From an uncultured Mycoplasmatota bacterium (GTDB lineage Bacteria; Bacillota_I; Bacilli_A; RF39; UBA660): a stretch of DNA of 18,969 nt. The notes beneath the pieces are model-generated. The model was not told the origin of the DNA. It ran no database searches and saw nothing but the letters and a program-made list of their open reading frames with translations. A program made the translations under genes and the position numbers. The DNA lies in contig CAMYTM010000002.1 in the NCBI GenBank assembly GCA_947297555.1, forward strand, positions 1 through 18,969, in the 5' to 3' direction. Below are positions 13,938-18,969 of the stretch, piece after piece. Each line of letters begins with the position of its first letter. Positions within the stretch are counted from its first letter, which is position 1.

Positions 13938-15183
13938 GATGACCTCCTATTTTTTTATTTCGATCGATAGCAGTAGAATCCGGAAGTAGATTAGAGGCTT
14001 TTAAAATACTATTTTTTCCAAATTTTGTTTTTACTTCGTCAATTGTTTTATTGATTTCTTGTTTCTTTTTAATACTCTCATAATCTTCAAATAAATTGAG
14101 TTGTGTTCCTAGTTGTTTGGTAAGACGACTAAGACTAATACTGACTTTTCGAATTGGTAAATCTTCATAGTATCTATCAAATAATAGAAAACAAACATTT
14201 TTTATTGTGTCTACATCGTTTGTGGGAATTTCTATTTTAGTGTGATGGTAAAAACCGTCATTAATTGTTTTGGAGTAATGAATTCCTAGTCCAATGCAAG
14301 AAGTTTCATAATGGCTTGCACGAAGGCGAACTCCTAAAACTTCCACCATTTCTTCAATGATAAGTTTGGTATTTTCGGCGTAATAATCTTTAAACAAAAC
14401 TTGACTATGACTAAAAGATTTTTCACGTTTAAAGATTTCAAAATCGCTAATTTTTGAAGTATCTATTCCGTTTGCATGATTCCAAAGTTCAAGGCCCATT
14501 ACGCCAAATTTATCTTTTAATTTATTTTGATCATATAAAGCCAAATCTTTTATACTAAAAATATTTAAAGCATTTAAACGTTTTTCCAAACGAAGTCCAA
14601 TTCCCCACATTTTAGATAGAGGTTGAATGTTCCATAATTTTGTTGGAATATCTTCACGTGTCCATTTAGAAATGCAATTTTTCATGTGTTTTGCTTCTAT
14701 GTCCATCGCAATTTTAGCAAGTAACATATTCGGACCGATTCCACAAGTAGCAGTAAGTCCAGTACGTTTTTCTACTGTTTTTAGAATATCTAGAGCAAGT
14801 TCATAATCAGTTTTTTTGTAAAGGCGTAAATAATTAGTTACATCTAAAAAGCATTCATCAATTGAATAGATATGTAAATCTTCTTTGGCTATGTAATCTA
14901 AATAAATACTGACTACTTCCTTGGATTTTTCTAAATAAAGTTTCATTCTAGGATTTACAATGGTATATTTAATATTTTTGGGAATTTCATACAGTCTTGT
15001 TCTTCCTTTAATACCTTTTGCTTTCAAATAGGGCGTAACAGCGAGAGTAATAGCACCATTTCCTTGTTTTTTATTTGCAACTACTAAAGGGGTTGTAAAA
15101 GGATTAAGGCCACGATCTACACATTCGCATGATGCAAAGAAACTTTTTAAATCAATACATAAAAAATGTCGTTCTTTTTCCAT
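13930..15183 (-). CDS. Y-family (UmuC/UvrX-type) error-prone DNA polymerase
   Basis: The 417-residue product carries the Y-family active site: Asp11 in CIDLKSFFASCE, and Asp109-Glu110 in YSIDECFLDVT. A helix-hairpin-helix is near 192-215 (MWGIGLRLEKRLNALNI), and the little-finger region follows. A beta-clamp binding motif, QLNLF, is at 361-365. It copies past damaged bases with low fidelity. It resembles the UvrX/YqjW branch (UmuC-like, with YolD) more than Pol IV, as the SIDEC form and the YolD neighbour show. The Shine-Dalgarno GGAGGAAG abuts a LexA box, so expression should rise on DNA damage. Complete, with no frameshift. Confidence 0.95.
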   Translation of the reverse strand: MEKERHFLCIDLKSFFASCECVDRGLNPFTTPLVVANKKQGNGAITLAVTPYLKAKGIKGRTRLYEIPKNIKYTIVNPRMKLYLEKSKEVVSIYLDYIAKEDLHIYSIDECFLDVTNYLRLYKKTDYELALDILKTVEKRTGLTATCGIGPNMLLAKIAMDIEAKHMKNCISKWTREDIPTKLWNIQPLSKMWGIGLRLEKRLNALNIFSIKDLALYDQNKLKDKFGVMGLELWNHANGIDTSKISDFEIFKREKSFSHSQVLFKDYYAENTKLIIEEMVEVLGVRLRASHYETSCIGLGIHYSKTINDGFYHHTKIEIPTNDVDTIKNVCFLLFDRYYEDLPIRKVSISLSRLTKQLGTQLNLFEDYESIKKKQEINKTIDEVKTKFGKNSILKASNLLPDSTAIDRNKKIGGHHA

Positions 15184-15193
15184 AATCTTCCTC

Positions 15194-15207
15194 CGAACAA
15201 ATGTTTC
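15194..15207 (-). promoter_or_regulatory. LexA (SOS) box of the polymerase operon
   Basis: CGAACAAATGTTTC matches the Gram-positive SOS box (CGAAC-N4-GTTCG) except in the right-hand end, where GTTTC replaces GTTCG. It lies between the -10 box and the Shine-Dalgarno, on the expected start site, where LexA would block transcription. Confidence 0.8.
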
Positions 15208-15214
15208 TATAAAA

Positions 15215-15242
15215 AGTATAGCAAAAGGAATAAATATTACAA
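15215..15242 (-). promoter_or_regulatory. Promoter of the polymerase/YolD operon
   Basis: On the minus strand, TTGTAA (15242-15237), a 16-base spacer, then TATACT (15220-15215) with an extended TG before it. The LexA box begins 7 bases downstream. Confidence 0.7.
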
Positions 15243-15271
15243 CTGGTAAGTTTTAGCAAAAAAGAAATTTG

Positions 15272-15280
15272 TGCTATAAT
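15272..15280 (+). promoter_or_regulatory. Extended -10 promoter of the EamA-type gene
   Basis: TG at 15272-15273, one base, perfect TATAAT at 15275-15280. An ATG at 15286 would be practically at the transcription start, which argues for ATG 15304 with GGGAG before it. The promoter diverges from the SOS-controlled one about 30 bases away. Confidence 0.7.
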
Positions 15281-15303
15281 GTAAAATGGGAGATGAAAAT
15301 AGC

Positions 15304-16185
15304 ATGCAAGGAAAAAAAGCAGCATTACTTTGGAGTACTCTTCATTCTATAGGAGATACATTAGAAGAAAAACTCCTTCTTAAGTTTAATGAAACGGAGT
15401 ATTTATTTTGGCTAAATTTTATTATTTGTATTTTTGTTAGTGTATTCTCTTTCTTTGGAAGTATAGAAATGTCTATCCTTTCTTTTTTGGTAGTTACTTT
15501 CTACGCATTTGCTATGGTAGGAGGAGATTTTTGTTATGCTAAAGCCATTCAAACGTTGCCAATAGGACTTGCTAATCTTATTGATTCTGGAAGTTTATTT
15601 TTAGTTTTGCTTTGTGACATTTTTTTAGGATATATACAGCCTAAATTTATTTTTTTGGTATTATTTGCTATTTTCTTCGTATCTATTTATATTTTTTCTT
15701 ATGAAACAAATAAGATGAAAAATGAGATTACGAATAAGAAGATTGATTTAAAGAATATTTTTATTTTAATTACATCTACCATTTTTTACGCTTCTGAGCC
15801 GTATTTCTTAAAACTTGCTACTAGCAAAGGTGGAAATGAATATGGGATTAATCTTGTTTTTTATTTAGTCTCCATTTCCATTTATTATGTTTTTCTTCGT
15901 TGTGAAAGAAAAAAGAACAATATAGAAAAAATAAAGCAAAGTGAGAAAAGAAACTTTTTTGGAACTATTTTATTATTAGGAGCAATTTATTCTGTTACTA
16001 CTATTTTAAGCACTCTTGCTTATGCGAGTGGCACTCCTATCATTATTACATTAATTATGAAATTGCAATTGTTTATCGTAGTTATTATATCGGTGATTCG
16101 AAAAACAGATAAAATGAATCTTAAAAAAATAATTTCTTTATTAGTAGGAGTTTTGTGTATTATTGCTATGACTTTTATGAGTTAA
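15304..16185 (+). CDS. EamA/DMT-superfamily membrane transporter
   Basis: I start at ATG 15304 (GGGAG upstream). The ATG at 15286 is only 6 bases past the -10 box. The 293-residue product is almost entirely membrane helices, about ten, in two halves. The second half begins near residue 148 after a basic loop (NEITNKKIDLKN). The first half includes GGDFCYAKAIQTLPIGLANLI and the second has TLAYASGTPIIITLIMKLQLF, both matching the EamA pattern of small residues before a loop and helix. Members export amino acids, metabolites or sugars; the substrate cannot be told here. It is followed 31 bases later by murB, which has its own -10 box but may also receive read-through. Confidence 0.85.
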   Translation: MQGKKAALLWSTLHSIGDTLEEKLLLKFNETEYLFWLNFIICIFVSVFSFFGSIEMSILSFLVVTFYAFAMVGGDFCYAKAIQTLPIGLANLIDSGSLFLVLLCDIFLGYIQPKFIFLVLFAIFFVSIYIFSYETNKMKNEITNKKIDLKNIFILITSTIFYASEPYFLKLATSKGGNEYGINLVFYLVSISIYYVFLRCERKKNNIEKIKQSEKRNFFGTILLLGAIYSVTTILSTLAYASGTPIIITLIMKLQLFIVVIISVIRKTDKMNLKKIISLLVGVLCIIAMTFMS

Positions 16186-16192
16186 GAAAGAG

Positions 16193-16210
16193 TATAATGT
16201 TAGTAAGAGG
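16193..16210 (+). promoter_or_regulatory. -10 box and ribosome site of murB
   Basis: Perfect TATAAT at 16193-16198, with no TG extension and no clear -35. AAGAGG at 16205-16210 lies 6 bases before ATG 16217. Confidence 0.5.
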
Positions 16211-16216
16211 AAAAGT

Positions 16217-17104
16217 ATGAAAAAATTAAAAGAAATCCCCAATATGGAGATATTAGAAAATATAGATGTTAAAGATTGCACTACTTTTAAAGTAAGTTGT
16301 ATTGCAAGATATTTAGTAAAGCCTAAAGATAAAGAGGCTATGGTTTTGTTATTCCAATTTTTAAAAGAGATGTGTATTCGGTATAAAGTGATAGGAAAAG
16401 GTTCTAATTTGATTTTTGTAAATAAAACATTTGATGGCGTCTTAATTTCTTTAGATTATTTCGATTATTTTAAAGTAGAAGGAACAAAAGTAATTGTTGG
16501 GGCTGGTTATTCGCTAATGAAACTTTCTTTAGAAACAGCAAAATTGGGGCTTAGTGGTCTTGAGTTTGCAAGTGGCATTCCAGGAAGTGTCGGAGGTTCT
16601 TTAGTGAATAATGCTGGTGCTTATGGAAGTGATATGAGTAAAGTGGTTACAAGCGTAAAAGTACTTATGCCAAATTATGAAGTAAAAACATTTACAAAGG
16701 AAGAATTAAAGTTTTGTTATCGTAGTTCTTTTTTGCAGTATAAACAAGATTACGTTTGTTTAGAAGTAGAATTTACTTTAGAAAAAGGCTCCTCAGAAGA
16801 GATTAGGAAAAGAATGCAGACAAGAAGAGAAAAGAGAATGGCAGCACAACCTTTACAATACCCATCTGCTGGAAGTGTATTTCGTAATCCAGAAGGAATG
16901 AGTGTCTGGACGTTAATTGAAAATCTTGGGTTTAGAGGAAAAAAAGTAGGAGGTGCTCAAGTAAGTGAGGTGCACACTAATTTTATTATTAATACAGGAG
17001 AAGCAACAGGAAAAGATATAAAAGAACTTATTTTAGAAATACAAGAAGCCGTAAAAAAAGAATACAATATTGATTTAGTTTGTGAACAAGAATTTGTGGA
17101 ATAA
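16217..17104 (+). CDS. murB: UDP-N-acetylenolpyruvoylglucosamine reductase
   Basis: The 295-residue product is full length for the short (type II) MurB. It reduces the enolpyruvyl group of UDP-GlcNAc-enolpyruvate to the lactyl group of UDP-MurNAc, using FAD and NADPH, in the cytoplasmic phase of cell-wall synthesis. FAD-binding motifs are VIGKGSNLIF (58-67) and GLEFASGIPGSVGGSLVNNAGAYG (114-137; visible as SGIPGSVGG and NNAGAYG). Catalytic residues are Arg169 in CYRSSFL, the proton-donor Ser220 in SAGSVFRNP, and a Glu near the C-terminus (290 or 292 in CEQEF). The stop codon lies in the loop of the terminator. The 3' end is partly repeated at the right edge of the window. Confidence 0.97.
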   Translation: MKKLKEIPNMEILENIDVKDCTTFKVSCIARYLVKPKDKEAMVLLFQFLKEMCIRYKVIGKGSNLIFVNKTFDGVLISLDYFDYFKVEGTKVIVGAGYSLMKLSLETAKLGLSGLEFASGIPGSVGGSLVNNAGAYGSDMSKVVTSVKVLMPNYEVKTFTKEELKFCYRSSFLQYKQDYVCLEVEFTLEKGSSEEIRKRMQTRREKRMAAQPLQYPSAGSVFRNPEGMSVWTLIENLGFRGKKVGGAQVSEVHTNFIINTGEATGKDIKELILEIQEAVKKEYNIDLVCEQEFVE

Positions 17105-17118
17105 TCCACATTTTTTTT
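17095..17118 (+). terminator. Terminator overlapping the murB stop codon
   Basis: TGTGGA (17095-17100) pairs with TCCACA (17105-17110) around the loop ATAA, which holds the murB stop codon; T continues to 17118. The following -35 box begins only 5 bases later. Confidence 0.88.
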
Positions 17119-17122
17119 ATGA

Positions 17123-17152
17123 TTGACAAAAACGTTGGGGGGGGGGTATCAT
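17123..17152 (+). promoter_or_regulatory. Promoter with a ten-G tract in its spacer (likely phase-variable)
   Basis: A perfect TTGACA at 17123-17128 and TATCAT at 17147-17152 are 18 bp apart. The last ten bases of that spacer (17137-17146) are all G. A gain or loss of one G would change the spacer to 19 or 17 bp, so strand slippage should switch promoter strength. The G run is far out of keeping with the AT-rich surroundings. The boxes and tract are seen directly; switching is inferred from known systems such as Neisseria porA. Confidence 0.8.
17137..17146 (+). repeat. Homopolymer tract, G10
   Basis: Ten consecutive G, preceded by AACGTT and followed by TATCAT. I saw no other G or C run of similar length anywhere in the window. 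Confidence 0.95.
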
Positions 17153-17183
17153 AGAAGCACTAAAAAAAAGGAGAAGAGTATAA

Positions 17184-18863
17184 ATGTTTATTAAAAATAA
17201 AAGGAAAGCAAAATATATAGGTGTTTTAGCAGTAACTACAGTATTAACTTGTACAAGTTGCAAAAAAGAAGAACAACAAGTAAAGTTGATAACAGAAACA
17301 ATAGAAGAAAATCAGGAAACAGAAATAATAACTGTTATCAATCAAGCGACGAAACCATGTGTTGATATAGTAAAAGAAATGCAAGATATAAAGAAAAATC
17401 CAGAAAGTTACATAGAGGAACTTACTTTTTCTGAAGATATCCATATCCATTATCATGATAGTTTTAATTCATTATGGATTTATCCGAAGCGAGAGATTGA
17501 AAACCCAAAAGAAGTAGAAGAAGAATTTTATACAAAAATAAATTTACTAATAAAAGTCCTTGATATAAAAGAAATATATATTGAAGACTTGGAGGAACAA
17601 ATTGATTTTTCTAAAATTGACTTTTCGAATATTAGAGAATTAAGTTTTGATCATTTTAATGGAACATTCGATAGTACACAAGTAAACGTTTCTAGTATAG
17701 GAGAGTTATCTTTTCGCAATTGTAATGGTAAGTTTAATTATTCAGGATTTCCAAAACAATTAGATAGGTTATATTTATCAAATACATCTTTGGAAATGAC
17801 AGCAGAAATTTTTTCTGCTTGTGATGTAAAATATTTTGATTGGAGTGAAACAATAGAAAATATTGGGAATTTAAAAGGTTTATTGGAATATTTTATTGAA
17901 AATGATATTCATATTGACACATTTTCATTAAATCAATGGAACAAGAAAGATTATAATGGAATTACAAAAGAGGAATTTAATTTATTAGGTAGAATAAATG
18001 TAAAATATATATATATTTCTGCAGATGGTTTTAAAAAACCATTGGATTTAGATATAACTTTAAATGAAACTATTAATAGTCTTTATATCGATGCTTATAA
18101 TATGTATAGAGATGAGAATTATAATATAGTAAATGGAGAATTAGGAAATATAAAAATAAAGTCTATTAATGAAAAATTGAATCTATATTTTTCTTATGCA
18201 GATATCACTGGAAATACTCACTTTTCTGTACCAAATACTACATGGATACATTTAGGACAATTAAATTGTACAAATATTTCGGCGTTTAAGGATTTAAAAA
18301 ATGTTACTTACTTGTGGTTTAAAGAAAATAACGGCCCAGGACCAGAAGCGGATACAAGAGGAGAAATTATATATTGTAATGATCCTTCTGTAGAATTTTA
18401 CGATGCTTTTGAATTCAATAAAAAAGTTGATATATATAGAGATTATAACCAATTATTAAAAGAATTAGAATATTTCTTTAAACTGAAAAAATTAAAAGAA
18501 AAGTTAGAAGTATCGCCAAATGAATATTATAATTACTATTATGAAGCAAGTATTGGAGATTATGCGACATTAATAAGTGATGATGTAGAGGTATATAAAT
18601 CATTGGAAGATTTGAGCAACAAACAAAATCCTCTTTCTTCTTACTTTGGAACAAGTGAAGACAGATGTATCCGTTCTATTTGTCTTGCAAATGGTGAAAA
18701 TAAAGTCAATGTAAACAATATGAATGATTATGAATGTTATCTGAATGAAGGGTATGAAGTGATTGGATATTCTTACATCAATTTATATGCTACAGGTCCA
18801 GATGATTTAGAATTTTTTGTGAAAGATGAAGATGTAAAATTAATACTTACTCCATTTAAATAA
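17184..18863 (+). CDS. Large putative surface lipoprotein, leucine-rich-repeat-like (559 aa)
   Basis: ATG 17184 follows AAGGAG at 17168-17173. The N-terminus is a basic stretch (KNKRKAK), a hydrophobic core (YIGVLAVTTVLT) and CTSC, so a signal peptide is clear and a lipid-modified Cys26 (or Cys23) is likely. The lipobox is imperfect because the residue three before Cys26 is Cys. A Glu/Thr-rich linker follows. Residues about 128-205 contain a repeating pattern (IRELSFDHFNGTF, IGELSFRNCNGKF, LDRLYLSNTSL) with about 23-residue spacing, like a leucine-rich or solenoid fold. Weaker repeats run to about 380. The C-terminal third is Tyr/Asp rich with no known motif. Its promoter carries the G10 tract, so expression may vary between cells. 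I do not recognise a named family; an adhesin or immune-facing protein is an inference. Confidence 0.8.
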   Translation: MFIKNKRKAKYIGVLAVTTVLTCTSCKKEEQQVKLITETIEENQETEIITVINQATKPCVDIVKEMQDIKKNPESYIEELTFSEDIHIHYHDSFNSLWIYPKREIENPKEVEEEFYTKINLLIKVLDIKEIYIEDLEEQIDFSKIDFSNIRELSFDHFNGTFDSTQVNVSSIGELSFRNCNGKFNYSGFPKQLDRLYLSNTSLEMTAEIFSACDVKYFDWSETIENIGNLKGLLEYFIENDIHIDTFSLNQWNKKDYNGITKEEFNLLGRINVKYIYISADGFKKPLDLDITLNETINSLYIDAYNMYRDENYNIVNGELGNIKIKSINEKLNLYFSYADITGNTHFSVPNTTWIHLGQLNCTNISAFKDLKNVTYLWFKENNGPGPEADTRGEIIYCNDPSVEFYDAFEFNKKVDIYRDYNQLLKELEYFFKLKKLKEKLEVSPNEYYNYYYEASIGDYATLISDDVEVYKSLEDLSNKQNPLSSYFGTSEDRCIRSICLANGENKVNVNNMNDYECYLNEGYEVIGYSYINLYATGPDDLEFFVKDEDVKLILTPFK

Positions 18864-18878
18864 AAAAATTTAAAAATG

Positions 18879-18887
18879 TGTTAAAAT
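18879..18887 (+). promoter_or_regulatory. Possible extended -10 promoter after the lipoprotein gene
   Basis: TG at 18879-18880, one base, TAAAAT at 18882-18887. No Shine-Dalgarno follows at a useful distance, so the transcript may be leaderless, non-coding, or not real. Confidence 0.35.
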
Positions 18888-18897
18888 CATAAGTAAT

Positions 18898-18960
18898 GAA
18901 GAAGTTAGAGCAAGAGTATACAAGACTAATATTGTTGAAATTAAAGAATATGTGTAATAA
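18898..18960 (+). pseudogene. Orphan gene tail resembling the murB 3' junction
   Basis: An open stretch reads EEVRARVYKTNIVEIKEYV and ends in two TAA codons. It has no start codon; the frame is closed upstream by TAA. The last codons (GAA TAT GTG TAA TAA) align in register with the end of murB (GAA TTT GTG GAA TAA), and the flanking bases are the same. It looks like the left-behind end of a gene after duplication or recombination. An alternative reading is a small gene from ATG 18896 in another frame that runs off the window. Confidence 0.35.
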
Positions 18961-18969
18961 TCCACATTT
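18951..18969 (+). repeat. Second copy of the murB terminator sequence at the window edge
   Basis: The 19 bases TGTGTAATAATCCACATTT match 17095-17113 at 18 positions. The copy is cut off by the window end. Confidence 0.8.

Noticed and set aside
1..18969. CRISPR array or insertion sequence
   Set aside because: No evenly spaced direct repeats, transposase or terminal inverted repeats were found. The Cas4-like motifs in the DUF2779 protein are not accompanied by other cas genes.

Overview
The window is about 19 kb of very AT-rich DNA. Shine-Dalgarno sites are strong, the -10 boxes are of the sigma-A type, and TGA is used as a stop (the response regulator and the 12691 gene both end in it). That points to a low-GC Bacillota using the standard bacterial code rather than a Mollicute. 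A CotD-like spore coat protein behind a possible sigma-K promoter suggests a spore former. DUF2779, DUF1848 and YolD/UvrX-type proteins fit Bacilli, Erysipelotrichia or RF39-type gut lineages, but the sequence alone does not fix the genus.

Layout: 1-885 holds the C-terminal part of a surface protein, with a 63-codon XRE regulator overlapping its end. 1048-1478 is the coat gene between two terminators. 1503-3781 pairs a small pseudopilin-like protein with a large protein that appears to join a Cas4/RecB-like nuclease to a DEDDy exonuclease (DUF2779). 3817-5674 is housekeeping: rpoZ, tRNA-Ala(TGC), a DUF1848 iron-sulfur protein, a small orphan protein and tRNA-Gln(CTG). 5746-6811 holds two orphan proteins. 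6863-12612 is an envelope-stress or antimicrobial-peptide type module: an ABC ATPase and a large FtsX-type permease, then a 489-bp gap with a candidate structured RNA, then an OmpR-type response regulator and its histidine kinase. 12691-13515 holds an orphan gene with a TTG start and a second XRE regulator. On the minus strand, 13620-15207 is a LexA-boxed Y-family polymerase/YolD operon. From 15304 the plus strand carries an EamA-type transporter, murB and a large putative surface lipoprotein.

The strongest candidate for something undescribed is the lipoprotein promoter. A run of ten G sits between a perfect TTGACA and a TATCAT box, giving an 18-bp spacer in a genome where such a tract is very unusual. 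This is the architecture of slipped-strand, phase-variable promoters. The last 19 bases of the window repeat the murB terminator/stop-codon junction with one mismatch and in the same codon register, so a second copy of the cassette may lie just outside. A second notable signal is the 10313-10513 region, where three long-range pairings form nested pseudoknots, as in a large structured RNA (raiA-motif-like is my best guess).

Many genes carry their own extended -10 promoter (TG-N-TATAAT-like) a few tens of bases before the start codon, so the window is mostly short transcription units, several closed by clear intrinsic terminators.
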